A DNA stretch of 37,408 nucleotides. Source: Acidobacteriota bacterium. GTDB taxonomy: Bacteria > Acidobacteriota > Terriglobia > Terriglobales > Acidobacteriaceae. Below the pieces are notes generated by a model. It was not told where the DNA came from, searched no databases, and saw nothing but the letters and a program-made list of their open reading frames with translations. Positions 24,940-33,640 of the stretch are shown here, one piece after another. How positions within the stretch are numbered: position 1 is the stretch's first letter; each line of letters begins with the position of its first letter. The stretch spans positions 1-37,408 of the forward strand of contig JAGWRX010000033.1 in assembly GCA_028876395.1 (NCBI GenBank), written 5' to 3'. The translations under genes and the position numbers were made by a program.

Positions 24940-26241
24940 ATGAAAATCGATTTCCGCGGCGCGCTGCTTCTCTTCGCCCTGGCTGCGGCGAGTCTTCCCG
25001 CCCTGTCACAGACTGAACGCAAGACCACACCGGGCCCCGGCCCTTATGGCGTGATGCAGGCGACCTTCTTCGTGCATCGGCTGGGCACCGACCATGCCGA
25101 AGGTGTGACCACGCTGGACATGAATGGCGACGGGCGGCCCGACATCTTGAGCGGGGCGTACTGGTACGAAAACCCCGGCCCGCAGGGCGGCACATGGACG
25201 CGGCACCAGTACCGCGAAGCCGGCACGCTGAACGAGTTTGTGAGCGACTGCGGCGAGTGGACCATCGATGTGAACCACGACGGCGCGCCCGACGTGGTGA
25301 CCACCGGCTGGATGCTCAACGGCATCTGGTGGTACGAGAACCCAAAAAAGCTCGGCGCGGTGTGGAAGAAGCACTTCATCACCGACAGCTATGACACCGA
25401 GGGCGGCTGGCAGGCAGACATCAACGGCGACGGCAAGCCCGACCTGATCTTCGCCCACTACAACCACTCCGGCATCTTGTGGATTGACTTCTCCGGCCCC
25501 GAACCCAAAGTCCACCACGTCGGCGCTCGCGCGCAGGACGGGCACGGCATCGGCGTGGCCGATATCGACGGCGACGGCAAGGAGGACATCCTCACCCCCG
25601 ACGGCTGGTTTCGCCAGATCGACGCGAACAACGACCAGTGGGAGTGGCACGCCGACTGGCAGATGAACGACGCAGGCTTCCCGATCATCGGCTACGACGT
25701 AAACAACGACGGCAAGATGGACGTGATTTACGGCCAGGGGCACAGCTACGGGATTTATTGGCTGGAGCAGAAGATTGACCAGCAGGGCAAGGGCGCAGGA
25801 CGTCACTGGGTCAAACACACCATCGATGAGAGCTTCTCGCAGGTGCACGCGCTCAAGCTGGTGGATATCGATGGCGACGGCCAGCCGGAGCTGCTGGCGG
25901 GCAAGCGCTACCGGGGGCACTCCGGCAACGACCCGGGCTCGCATGACCCGCTGGTTGTCTACTACTACAAAATCAACAGGAAGACCGGCGAGTTTACGCG
26001 CTACGCCATCTCAGTGAACGGCACGGCGGGCGCGGGGACGCAATTTGTTACGGAAGACATGGATGGCGACGGCGACCTGGACATTGTGACCGCGGGCAAG
26101 ACCGGCGTGCACTTCTTTGAGAACCTGAAAATCAACAACGTGCCCAAAGCACAGCGCGAAAAGGAGTTGCTGCTGGACACGAACTGGCCGTTCCCCGGTG
26201 AAGGTCCCGTGGTGAAGCAGGAAGAGGAGCCAAAGCGATAG
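24940..26241 (+). CDS. Secreted FG-GAP/VCBS-repeat beta-propeller protein
   Basis: A 433-aa exported protein. It has a signal peptide (MKIDFRGALLLFALAAASLPALSQ) and a mature region with at least seven Ca2+-loop units of the form D.(N/D).DG..D: DMNGDGRPD, DVNHDGAPD, DINGDGKPD, DIDGDGKED, DVNNDGKMD, DIDGDGQPE, DMDGDGDLD. Repeated WYENP phrases occur between them. This indicates a seven-bladed FG-GAP/VCBS propeller, as found in integrin-like and secreted bacterial proteins of Planctomycetes and Acidobacteriota. Function is not known; adhesion, or carbohydrate binding at the cell surface, is an inference. ATG 24940 is chosen because it begins the signal peptide; the frame open from 24889 has no such N-terminus. 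Confidence 0.88.
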   Translation: MKIDFRGALLLFALAAASLPALSQTERKTTPGPGPYGVMQATFFVHRLGTDHAEGVTTLDMNGDGRPDILSGAYWYENPGPQGGTWTRHQYREAGTLNEFVSDCGEWTIDVNHDGAPDVVTTGWMLNGIWWYENPKKLGAVWKKHFITDSYDTEGGWQADINGDGKPDLIFAHYNHSGILWIDFSGPEPKVHHVGARAQDGHGIGVADIDGDGKEDILTPDGWFRQIDANNDQWEWHADWQMNDAGFPIIGYDVNNDGKMDVIYGQGHSYGIYWLEQKIDQQGKGAGRHWVKHTIDESFSQVHALKLVDIDGDGQPELLAGKRYRGHSGNDPGSHDPLVVYYYKINRKTGEFTRYAISVNGTAGAGTQFVTEDMDGDGDLDIVTAGKTGVHFFENLKINNVPKAQREKELLLDTNWPFPGEGPVVKQEEEPKR

Positions 26242-26471
26242 ATTCCGGCCTGCCGCGAAGGGGGAATCATACGGGAATTTTTCAGTCCCGCATGCAATTC
26301 ATTCGCGCCGGGCAACCTTCTTCAAGCGGTTGACGTCTGACCATGTAACAAGCAGAGGCTTCCCCGATGAAGTTCCTTCCGAGATAGGCGACCATTCTCC
26401 CTTGAAGGCCCGGCGACGGACCTCTTCTCTTGAACCCTCCAGGTTTCCCTCCTTTTCAATGCCTCTCGAGC

Positions 26472-26493
26472 GGGCCTGCCGGAAGGCAGGCCC
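26472..26493 (+). terminator. Strong GC hairpin with GGAA loop
   Basis: A perfect 9-bp stem GGGCCTGCC / GGCAGGCCC closes a GGAA (GNRA) tetraloop. Only a short T run (ATTTGCT) follows, so it could be the terminator of the FG-GAP gene (230 nt downstream of its stop) or an intergenic repeat element. Confidence 0.5.
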
Positions 26494-26529
26494 ATTTGCT
26501 CTCCCGCTCCCGTCCATCTGACTGCCCGT

Positions 26530-26535
26530 TACAAT
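26530..26535 (+). promoter_or_regulatory. Candidate -10 element for pgeF (leaderless spacing)
   Basis: TACAAT ends 6 nt before the GTG at 26542, a spacing typical of leaderless transcripts. No Shine-Dalgarno is present before that GTG. If the true start is further downstream (ATG 26689 or 26701), the mRNA would instead have a leader. Confidence 0.35.
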
Positions 26536-26541
26536 CGTGAT

Positions 26542-27618
26542 GTGACGCTGTCTTCCTCGAAACGCAAAACCGGCCACAAAGTCGCACCCGGCACACCCGA
26601 CATTCAGGCTGTTGACGCTCTCTTCAGCGTTGCCGGCCTCACGCGCAACCGCCGCGGAAAGCCCGCGGGCATCACGCGCCAGCTTCGCATGGAGCGCGCG
26701 ATGCCGCAGGAGCTGCGGCTACCCGCGCCGGATCCCCGCGTGGCCGCCAACGGCGTATCCTGGCTCGCGGTTCCGGGATGGCAGCGGATGCCCTGGCTGT
26801 GGCACGGCTTCAGCACACGCAAGGGCGGAGCCAGCCGCGCCTACTGCGCCGACGATGCGCCCGGCGAACTGAATCTTGGCTTTACAGCTGCCGATGATCG
26901 CGAGGCGGTTGCACGCAACCGCCGCCTTTTCGCCGAAGCCATCACGGGGGACGCGGCCATTCCGCTTGTGCCCCTGCGCCAGGTTCACTCGAATGTTGTC
27001 GTTTTGGCGGGCGCGGCGGACGCGCTGCGCGAACGGCCCCGGAAGGGCGACGGCGTGATGACCGCCGAGCCGGGTCTGCTGCTGGCCGTGCAGACTGCCG
27101 ACTGCATCCCCGTGCTGGTGGCCGACCGCAAGCGCCGCGTGGTGGCGGCCTTCCATGCCGGCTGGCGGGGAACGGTAAAGCGCATTGTGGAGACCGGCAT
27201 CGGGCGAATGCGCATCGAGTTCGGCTCGCGGCCCGAGGACCTGGTGGCCGCGATCGGCCCCGGCATTGGCGCCTGCTGCTACGCCGTCGGCGAAGAGGTG
27301 CTTTCCATCTTTGAGTCGCAGTTCAGCTATGCCCGCGCGCTCTTCCGGGAGGTCTATGATTCCGACCCGGTGCGAACCCGCTACCCGATGCTCTTCCTGA
27401 CGCAGCGCGCGCCGGGACATTCGCCCATTGGCCCCAGCCTGCACCTGGATCTGGTGGAAGCCAACCGCCGTCAGTTGCTGGATGCCGGCCTGAAACCGCG
27501 CGCCATCAGCGTGGTGGGGGGCTGCACAAGCTGCCAGCGGGAGCTGTTTTTCTCGCACCGCGCCTCGCGCGGCCATGCAGGACGCATGATGAGCGTCATT
27601 GGCATCCGGCCGCGCTAG
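26542..27618 (+). CDS. pgeF: Peptidoglycan editing factor / purine nucleoside phosphorylase PgeF (YfiH)
   Basis: A 358-aa member of the YfiH/DUF152 (multi-copper polyphenol oxidase, laccase) family. Members degrade purine nucleosides, and E. coli PgeF prevents misincorporation of L-Ser into peptidoglycan precursors. The Zn/active-site residues are visible as LRQVHSN, QTADCIPVLVAD, AAFHAGWRG and GIGACCYAVGEEV. The C-terminus shows VVGGCTSCQRELFFSHRASRG. The first ~70 residues (basic and Thr/Ser/Pro-rich, then RNRRGKPAGITRQLRMERAMPQ) are an extension not usual in the family; starts at ATG 26689 or 26701 would remove most of it. It is convergent with the HU gene. Confidence 0.9.
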   Translation: MTLSSSKRKTGHKVAPGTPDIQAVDALFSVAGLTRNRRGKPAGITRQLRMERAMPQELRLPAPDPRVAANGVSWLAVPGWQRMPWLWHGFSTRKGGASRAYCADDAPGELNLGFTAADDREAVARNRRLFAEAITGDAAIPLVPLRQVHSNVVVLAGAADALRERPRKGDGVMTAEPGLLLAVQTADCIPVLVADRKRRVVAAFHAGWRGTVKRIVETGIGRMRIEFGSRPEDLVAAIGPGIGACCYAVGEEVLSIFESQFSYARALFREVYDSDPVRTRYPMLFLTQRAPGHSPIGPSLHLDLVEANRRQLLDAGLKPRAISVVGGCTSCQRELFFSHRASRGHAGRMMSVIGIRPR

Positions 27619-27684
27619 ACCAGGAGATTTCCAGCAGGGATGCAACAGGGGGAGCGGAAGACCGCCCTCCGCCGAGGAACTTGC

Positions 27685-27981
27685 CTACGCAGTCTTGGCG
27701 GCTTCCCCCGGGTTCACCAGGTCGCGAAGTTCCTTGGATGGCTTGAAGTAGGGCACGCGCTTGGCTGGCACTTCCACACGCTCGCCGGTCTTGGGGTTCC
27801 GGCCAATGCGGGGATTGCGCTGGCGGATGCGGAAAGAACCAAAACCGCGAATCTCGATCTTGTCCCCACTCTGCAGCGCGGAGATCACGGAATCAAAAAC
27901 GGTCTCCACAATCACCTCACCGTCGCGGCGAGTCAGGTCACCCAGCCGAGTGACTTTTTCCACCAGGTCTGCCTTTGTCAT
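27685..27981 (-). CDS. HU/IHF-family DNA-binding protein
   Basis: A 98-aa nucleoid protein of the HU/IHF family that bends DNA as a dimer. It begins MTKADLVEKVTRL with the alpha-helical dimer interface, followed by GDKIEIRGFGSF (the GFGSF hinge) and the arm segment RNPRIGRNPKTGERVEVP, where the Pro that intercalates DNA lies in NPKTG. The C-terminus KRVPYFKPSKELRDLVN resembles IHF-beta (IhfB) more than HU, but HU cannot be excluded. The ATG at 27981 is preferred because GGAGG lies 9 nt upstream; the upstream open frame to 28035 is not needed. A TATCCT -10-like site lies 21 nt upstream on this strand. Confidence 0.93.
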   Translation of the reverse strand: MTKADLVEKVTRLGDLTRRDGEVIVETVFDSVISALQSGDKIEIRGFGSFRIRQRNPRIGRNPKTGERVEVPAKRVPYFKPSKELRDLVNPGEAAKTA

Positions 27982-28002
27982 GTCGCGTACGCCTCCGCTC
28001 TC

Positions 28003-28008
28003 AGGATA
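28003..28008 (-). promoter_or_regulatory. Candidate -10 element for the HU/IHF gene
   Basis: TATCCT on the minus strand, 21 nt before the ATG at 27981, with GGAGG between them. The best -35 (TTGAAC) would be 21 bp away, longer than usual. Confidence 0.3.
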
Positions 28009-28068
28009 AACGGATTCTGAGCCGGACAGGTTCAAAAATCAAGTTTACCTTTGAGAATTGAACCTTTT

Positions 28069-28091
28069 GCGGGTTCGGATGCGGGTTCGGA
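28069..28091. repeat. Tandem 11-bp repeat in the HU - GT2 promoter region
   Basis: GCGGGTTCGGA occurs at 28069-28079 and again at 28081-28091, separated by one base. It lies between the divergent HU/IHF and glycosyltransferase genes and could be a binding site or a simple duplication. Confidence 0.5.
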
Positions 28092-28146
28092 CCGTAGAAA
28101 ATCATCAAACCGGCCCACGGGATGGGTCCGCGTTCACCGTTGGCGT

Positions 28147-28152
28147 TATCAT
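28147..28152 (+). promoter_or_regulatory. Candidate -10 element for the GT2 gene
   Basis: TATCAT matches TANNNT and would give a leader of about 50 nt that includes the GGAGGGAG Shine-Dalgarno before the GTG at 28209. No clear -35. Confidence 0.3.
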
Positions 28153-28208
28153 GGGCAGAGTCCTCCTCCGACATCGGACCCACAGGCGCGCGGGGAGGGA
28201 GCGTATAC

Positions 28209-28982
28209 GTGACGGACTATCCGCAGTACAGCATTGTCATCCCGGCCTACAACGAGAGCAGACGCCTGCCGGCTACGCTCGAATCCGTCGTGGGCTGCAT
28301 CCGCGCCAGGAGATGGCGGGCCGAGGTCATTGTGGTCAACGATGGCTCGACGGACGCGACGGCCCAGGTGGTGCGCGACTTTGCCCTTCATGCACCCGAG
28401 GTCCGGCTGCTTGAGAATCCGGGCAATCGCGGCAAGGGATATAGTGTGCGCTCGGGGATGCTGCAGGCTCTGGGTGATGTGGTCATCTTCACCGACTCGG
28501 ACCTCTCCGCGCCCATCGAAGAAGCGGAGAGGCTGTTTGGAGCCATTGACGCCGGGGCCGACATCGCCATCGGCTCCCGCTGGCTGGAGAAAGGTCGCCA
28601 GACGCAGCGCCAGCCGCTCTACCGGCAGTTTTTCGGCCGCTGCTTCAACGCCGTCACCCGCGCCGTGATGGGGCTGCACTTCGCCGATACGCAGTGCGGC
28701 TTCAAGGCGTTTACCCGCGCCGCCGCCCAGACCGTCTTCCAGCTGCAAACCATTGAGCGCTGGGGCTTTGACCCGGAAATCCTCTATATCGCGCTCAAAC
28801 GCGGCCTCAATGTGGTCGAGGTACCCGTCAGCTGGGCCCACGACGAGCGCAGCCGCATGAGCTACCTGAAGGACGGCATGAAGATGCTGGAGGAGCTGGC
28901 CATCATCCGCTGGAACGCCCTCACCGGCCGCTATAACCGGAACGTCAAGGCCGTGCTGCGGGCCGGCGAATCCCGCCGCTGA
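28209..28982 (+). CDS. Family 2 glycosyltransferase, dolichyl-phosphate mannose synthase-like
   Basis: A 257-aa GT-A enzyme of the DPM1-like GT2 branch that probably adds a sugar to a polyprenyl phosphate at the cytoplasmic face of the membrane. Features: YSIVIPAYNESRRLP, VIVVNDGSTDAT, GNRGKGYSVRSGML, the metal-binding DSD in VVIFTDSDLSAP, IAIGSRW, and DTQCGFKAFTR followed by WGFDPEILYIA. No transmembrane segment is evident. The start is taken as GTG 28209 because a GGAGGGAG Shine-Dalgarno lies about 8 nt upstream; the frame is open to 28122, but those codons do not look like the family. The last residues are basic. It is transcribed towards purL, with a 117-bp gap. Confidence 0.88.
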   Translation: MTDYPQYSIVIPAYNESRRLPATLESVVGCIRARRWRAEVIVVNDGSTDATAQVVRDFALHAPEVRLLENPGNRGKGYSVRSGMLQALGDVVIFTDSDLSAPIEEAERLFGAIDAGADIAIGSRWLEKGRQTQRQPLYRQFFGRCFNAVTRAVMGLHFADTQCGFKAFTRAAAQTVFQLQTIERWGFDPEILYIALKRGLNVVEVPVSWAHDERSRMSYLKDGMKMLEELAIIRWNALTGRYNRNVKAVLRAGESRR

Positions 28983-28999
28983 CGCAGTTCATCGAACCA

Positions 29000-29040
29000 A
29001 ACCGGCAGCGCTGCACGCCGGGTCTGGAAATCTGCCGGTT
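29000..29040 (+). repeat. 9-bp inverted repeat between GT2 and purL
   Basis: AACCGGCAG (29000-29008) and CTGCCGGTT (29032-29040) form a perfect 9-bp stem around a 23-nt loop, 18 nt after the GT2 stop and about 60 nt before purL. There is no T tract, so an attenuator or operator role, or mRNA processing, is as likely as termination. Confidence 0.4.
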
Positions 29041-29099
29041 CCCACGCTTTCCGGGGCATCTCAACCAGCGTCTGCCATGCGACAATGGAGGCAACCGTG

Positions 29100-31571
29100 A
29101 TGACATCCGCTTCCTCTCCAGTCGTCCCCGAGCCGGCCAAGGTAACCCCGGAGCTGCTGGCGCAGCACAGCATTACCCCGGAAGAATACGAACGCATTCT
29201 GGCAGCGCTGGGGCGGGTTCCTTCCCTCACCGAGCTGGGCATTTACAGCGTGATGTGGAGCGAACATTGCTCCTACAAGTCGAGCCGCGTCCACCTGAAG
29301 CGCCTGCCCACCAGGAGCGACCGCGTGGTGCAGGGACCGGGAGAAAACGCGGGCATCATCGACGTAGGCGACGGCTGGGCCTGCGCCTTCAAGATCGAGT
29401 CGCACAACCACCCCAGCTACATTGAGCCCTACCAGGGCGCGGCCACTGGCGTGGGCGGCATTCTGCGCGACATCTTCACCATGGGCGCGCGGCCGCTGGC
29501 GGTGATGGATTCGCTCCGCTTCGGCCCGATCGTCGCGGAAGCCAACGCTGACGCGGAAGAGCGGAAGCTCGTGGCGAAGAATCACTCGGTCGTCGAGGGC
29601 GTGGTCAGCGGCATTGCCGGGTACGGCAACTGCTTTGGCGTGCCCAACCTGGGCGGCGAAACCAAGTTTGAGCCCTGTTACAGCGGCAACCCACTGGTGA
29701 ACGCATTTGCGCTGGGCCTGGTGCGCAAGGACGAAATCTTCTACGCCAAGGCCACCGGAACCGGCAACCCTGTGATTTACGTGGGAGCCAAGACCGGGCG
29801 CGACGGCATCCACGGTGCGACGATGGCCAGCGAGGAGTTCAAGGAAGGCTCGGAACAGAAGCGCCCCAACGTGCAGGTGGGCGACCCCTTCATGGAGAAG
29901 CTGCTGCTGGAGGCCTGCCTTGAAGCGATGAAGACCGGCGCCATCGTCGGCATTCAGGACATGGGCGCAGCCGGTCTCACCAGTTCCTCATGCGAGATGG
30001 GCGCACGCGGCGGAGTGGGCGTGGAGATGGATCTGGATCTGGCGCCGCAGCGCGAAACCGGCATGAGCGCCTACGAGATCATGCTCTCTGAAAGCCAGGA
30101 GCGGATGCTGCTGGTGGCAGAGAAAGGCCGCGAAGACGAGGTGATGAAGGTCTTTGCCAAGTGGGGACTTGACGCGGTGATTGTGGGCAAGGTTGTGAGC
30201 GAGCCTCGACTTCGCATTCGGCATCACGGCGTGCTGGTGGCGGATATTCCGAACCAGTCGCTCACCGACGATGCTCCCCGCTATCATCGCCCCATCGGCA
30301 CATGGAAAGCGCCTCTGCCGCTGAACCCGCCCGAAGATGCGCTCGCAGAACTGGACAAGGACCGGGACTACACGGCCGACCTGAAGAAGCTGCTGGGCAG
30401 CGCGAACATCTGCTCCAAGCGCTGGGTGCATGAGCAGTACGACACCATGGTGCAGACCAACACGGTGCAGGGACCGGGCGGCGAAGCAGGCGTGATGCGC
30501 ATCAAGGGCACGGGCACGCCGGGCCACGAGCGCGGCCTGGCCATGGCACTCGACGGCAACGGCCGCTGGGCGTATCTCAATCCCAGGCTGGGTGCGATGC
30601 ACGCCGTAGCCGAGGCCGCGCGCAAGGTGGCCTCCACCGGCGCAACACCCGTGGCCGCAACCAATTGCCTCAACTTCGGCAACCCGGAAAAGCCCGAAAT
30701 CATGGCGCAGCTTTCAGAGGCCATCGACGGCATTGCCGAGGCCTGCACGGCGCTGGGCACGCCCGTCACCGGCGGCAACGTCTCGCTCTACAACGAGACC
30801 CGCGGCGAAGGGATTTATCCCACGCCGGTGCTGGGCATCGTGGGCATTCTGGACGACGTGACCAAAGCCGTGCCCGCGGGCTTCCAGCAGGCGGGCGACG
30901 CCATTATCCTGCTCTGGCCCATTCCTTCGGGAGAAGCGCCTGATCCGAATCTGAAGGCCCCCAGGCATGCCGAAGACACCGAAGGCCAGCGCAGCATCGT
31001 TCCCGGCGTGCTCGGCGATGAGGCCGAAGTGGTGCCGGAAGACGCTACGCTCACAGACGCGACGGCCAACGCTGAGCTGATTGTCTTCGGCTCTTCGGAA
31101 TACGCGAAGGTGGTTCTGGGCGGCGTCTGGGGCCAGCCGCCCCCGCTCGATCTCGACGCGGAAGCCGACCTGCACACGCTGCTGATCGAGCTGGCTGATC
31201 GCGAGCTGCTTCACTCCGCATGCGACATCGCCGAGGGCGGCATTGCCGTTGCGCTGGCTGAGGCGGCTTTCGCCAGGGGCATTGGCGCGAAGGTCGAACA
31301 GGAGCAGGAACTGATGGTCCACCCGCTCTTTGGTCTCTTTGCCGAGCCGGCTTCCACCATGATTGTCACGGCCGCGCCCAACCAGGTTTCCGCAATCGAG
31401 GAGCTGGCCGAGCACTTCAGCTTCCGCGCCAGCCGCATTGGAACCACCGGCGGCGACCGGCTGGAGATCTCGGTCTACGGCGACAACTTTGTTTCCGCTC
31501 CGCTGAGCGAATTGCGCAAGCCCTGGGCGGGCTCTCTTGAAGCCACCCTGCACGACGAGGTGACGGCATGA
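29100..31571 (+). CDS. purL: Phosphoribosylformylglycinamidine synthase subunit PurL
   Basis: PurL is the synthetase subunit for the fourth purine step, converting FGAR to FGAM with ATP and ammonia from PurQ. At about 823 aa it is the small-PurL type, which needs separate PurS and PurQ (neither is visible here). Characteristic segments: [66 protein letters not shown], then the second half with [13 protein letters not shown] and [14 protein letters not shown] 29100 is preferred to 29085 because GGAGG lies 8 nt upstream. Its stop overlaps the purF start by 4 nt (ATGA), so the two are translationally coupled. Confidence 0.96.
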   Translation: MTSASSPVVPEPAKVTPELLAQHSITPEEYERILAALGRVPSLTELGIYSVMWSEHCSYKSSRVHLKRLPTRSDRVVQGPGENAGIIDVGDGWACAFKIESHNHPSYIEPYQGAATGVGGILRDIFTMGARPLAVMDSLRFGPIVAEANADAEERKLVAKNHSVVEGVVSGIAGYGNCFGVPNLGGETKFEPCYSGNPLVNAFALGLVRKDEIFYAKATGTGNPVIYVGAKTGRDGIHGATMASEEFKEGSEQKRPNVQVGDPFMEKLLLEACLEAMKTGAIVGIQDMGAAGLTSSSCEMGARGGVGVEMDLDLAPQRETGMSAYEIMLSESQERMLLVAEKGREDEVMKVFAKWGLDAVIVGKVVSEPRLRIRHHGVLVADIPNQSLTDDAPRYHRPIGTWKAPLPLNPPEDALAELDKDRDYTADLKKLLGSANICSKRWVHEQYDTMVQTNTVQGPGGEAGVMRIKGTGTPGHERGLAMALDGNGRWAYLNPRLGAMHAVAEAARKVASTGATPVAATNCLNFGNPEKPEIMAQLSEAIDGIAEACTALGTPVTGGNVSLYNETRGEGIYPTPVLGIVGILDDVTKAVPAGFQQAGDAIILLWPIPSGEAPDPNLKAPRHAEDTEGQRSIVPGVLGDEAEVVPEDATLTDATANAELIVFGSSEYAKVVLGGVWGQPPPLDLDAEADLHTLLIELADRELLHSACDIAEGGIAVALAEAAFARGIGAKVEQEQELMVHPLFGLFAEPASTMIVTAAPNQVSAIEELAEHFSFRASRIGTTGGDRLEISVYGDNFVSAPLSELRKPWAGSLEATLHDEVTA

Positions 31572-33073
31572 GTCGCCTGCTCATTCAGGGTGTCGAAGGC
31601 ATCGCCAACGCAACAGAAATGGGTGCCCCAGGTCTCGCTTCTGAGACCTGGGATACAACCGATCCCAAGCTCCGCGAGGAGTGCGGCGTCGTTGCCGTGC
31701 ATGGCCACCCCGATGCCGCGCGGCAGGCCTACCTCGGTCTCTACGCGCTGCAGCATCGCGGGCAGGAGTCGGCGGGCATCGCCACGGCCGACGGTCAGCG
31801 GCTGGCCAACATCAAGGGCATGGGCCTCGTCTCGGAAATCTTTACCGACGACGTGCTGCAGAAGCTGCCCGGCCAGATGGCCATTGGTCACACGCGCTAC
31901 TCGACCACCGGCGACTCTGCCCTGCTGAACGCACAGCCCATCCGCGTGGACTCGACCAAGGGCCTGATCGCCATCGCGCACAACGGCAACCTCGTCAACC
32001 TGGGCAACATTCGCGCGCGACTGGAGCGCGACGGGGCGTACTTCCAGACCACATCGGACTCCGAAATCATCGTGCAGCTCATCGCGCACTCCAAGGCCGG
32101 TTCGCTGGTGGATGCCATCGCTGACTCGCTCTCGCAGGTGGATGGCGCCTTCTCCATCGTGATGATGACGCGCGACCGCATTTTCGCTGCACGCGACCCG
32201 CGCGGCTTTCGCCCGCTCTCGATGGGCCGCATCCGGAACCCTGAAGGCCCGGACACCATCGTGTTTGCCTCAGAGACCTGCGCCTTTGACCTGCTGCGCG
32301 CCGAGTATGAGCGCGACGTGCTGCCCGGCGAGTTGGTCATGGTGACCGGCGACGGCGTGACCAGCCGCCAGTATGCGAACGGCGTGCCGCAGTCGAGCTG
32401 CATCTTCGAGCATGTCTACTTTGCGCGCCCGGACAGCCGCATCTTTGGCCGCTGGGTGCAGGAGAGCCGCGACCAGATGGGCCGCCAGCTTGCCCGCGAG
32501 TCCGGCGTGCCTGCCGATATCATCGTGCCCGTTCCCGACTCCGGCGTAACCGCCGCGCTGGGCTACGCCGATGAAAGCGGCATCCCCTTCCGCTTCGGCC
32601 TGATCCGCAACCACTACGTGGGCCGCACGTTTATTGAGCCAGAGCAGCGCGTGCGCGACTTTGGCGTGCGCCTCAAGCTGAACCCGGTGCGCAATCTGCT
32701 GGAGGGCAAGCGCGTCATCCTGATTGACGACTCGATTATTCGCGGGACGACAAGCCGCAAGATCGTGCGCATGGTGCGTGGCGCAGGCGCGAAGGAAGTC
32801 CACCTGCGCATCAGTTGCCCGCCCACCATCTCGCCCTGCTTCTATGGCGTGGACACACCGAGCAAGCGCGACCTGATCGCCGCCAACCAGTCCATCGAGG
32901 AGATTCGCCGCTTTATCGAAGCTGACTCGCTGGCCTATCTCTCGCTTGACGGCATGCTCAAGTGTTGCGGCAGCACCGACGGCAAGGGCTTCTGCACCGC
33001 CTGCTACACCGGCAACTACCCCACGCAGTGGGTGGACGTAGACGAGATTCTGCCGGCCACCGCGAGTATCTAA
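31568..33073 (+). CDS. purF: Amidophosphoribosyltransferase
   Basis: PurF makes 5-phosphoribosylamine from PRPP and glutamine, the first committed purine step. The 501-aa protein carries a propeptide of 38 residues before the catalytic cysteine C39 ([11 protein letters not shown]), to be removed by autoprocessing; this is longer than the 11-residue B. subtilis propeptide. The glutaminase domain has [15 protein letters not shown] and HTRYSTTG. The PRPP site is [19 protein letters not shown]-terminal cysteines ([19 protein letters not shown]) match the [4Fe-4S] type of the B. subtilis enzyme, suggesting an oxygen-sensitive structural cluster. Start overlaps purL. The next frame begins 4 bp after its stop. 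Confidence 0.96.
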   Translation: MSRLLIQGVEGIANATEMGAPGLASETWDTTDPKLREECGVVAVHGHPDAARQAYLGLYALQHRGQESAGIATADGQRLANIKGMGLVSEIFTDDVLQKLPGQMAIGHTRYSTTGDSALLNAQPIRVDSTKGLIAIAHNGNLVNLGNIRARLERDGAYFQTTSDSEIIVQLIAHSKAGSLVDAIADSLSQVDGAFSIVMMTRDRIFAARDPRGFRPLSMGRIRNPEGPDTIVFASETCAFDLLRAEYERDVLPGELVMVTGDGVTSRQYANGVPQSSCIFEHVYFARPDSRIFGRWVQESRDQMGRQLARESGVPADIIVPVPDSGVTAALGYADESGIPFRFGLIRNHYVGRTFIEPEQRVRDFGVRLKLNPVRNLLEGKRVILIDDSIIRGTTSRKIVRMVRGAGAKEVHLRISCPPTISPCFYGVDTPSKRDLIAANQSIEEIRRFIEADSLAYLSLDGMLKCCGSTDGKGFCTACYTGNYPTQWVDVDEILPATASI

Positions 33074-33077
33074 GTCC

Positions 33078-33640
33078 ATGCCGACTCCGCAGGAGGGCCT
33101 TGTCCGGCTTCGGTCGCTCTTTGCCGGCGCGGTTTTTCTTGGCTCCTTCCTGCTTTTTCTTGTTGAGCCGGTCGCGGCCAAGCAGTTGCTTCCCTGGCTT
33201 GGCGGCTCGGCGGCCGTGTGGATTACCTGCCTGGTCTTCTTTCAGACCGCCCTCTTGTGTGCATATCTCTATGCGCACTGGCTCACGCGCAGCTCGCGAT
33301 GGAACCTGCATCTGCTGCTGCTCGCGCTGGCCACCGCGGCAGCGATGGCATGGGCGGTCCGCAGCATCGGCGCGGGCGGCGGCTCGGAGCATCCTGTCAC
33401 CACCGTCTTTGCCGCGCTCAGCGTGTGGATCGGCCTGCCCTTCCTCATGCTCGGCGCCACCAGCCCGCTGCTGCAGTTCTGGTGGCACAGGCTTCAGTCC
33501 GCCGGAATCCCCTACCGGCTCTTTGCCCTCTCGAACCTCGCTTCGCTGCTGGCGCTGGGCCTTTATCCCGTGCTGATTGAGCCGCATCTCACGCTGCAGG
33601 CGCAGAGGCTCGCATGGGCATGCGGCTTTGCTGCTTTCGG
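33078..33640 (+). pseudogene. Fused MFS/spermidine-synthase-like protein, N-terminal part before the frameshift
   Basis: The 5' portion of one gene: about 188 residues of membrane protein with five hydrophobic helices (FAGAVFLGSFLLFLVEPVAA, WITCLVFFQTALLCAYLYAH, LLLLALATAAAMAWAV, WIGLPFLMLGATSPLLQFW, LASLLALGLYPVLIE), followed by RLAWACGFAAF. This is the start of the fused MFS transporter/spermidine synthase family. After about 33640 this frame degenerates into non-family sequence although it remains open to 34724; the family sequence resumes in the +1 frame. It starts 4 bp after purF, so the three genes form one operon. Either one extra base is present in the gene, or the sequence has an error. 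Confidence 0.75.

Larger units (their letters stand above)
26242..26541. other. 300-bp intergenic region before pgeF
   Basis: Contains a strong GC hairpin (26472-26493) and a -10-like TACAAT (26530-26535). A minus-strand frame (26299-26577, 92 codons) is open but has third positions only about half G/C, unlike the genes around it, and no SD at a start codon, so I do not call it a gene. A stretch from about 26300 to 26460 has a different composition from its flanks and might be a non-coding RNA or decayed sequence. Confidence 0.4.

Noticed and set aside
26299..26577. 92-codon minus-strand frame in the FG-GAP/pgeF gap
   Set aside because: Third-position G/C is far below that of neighbours and there is no Shine-Dalgarno at a start codon; kept only as part of an odd intergenic region.
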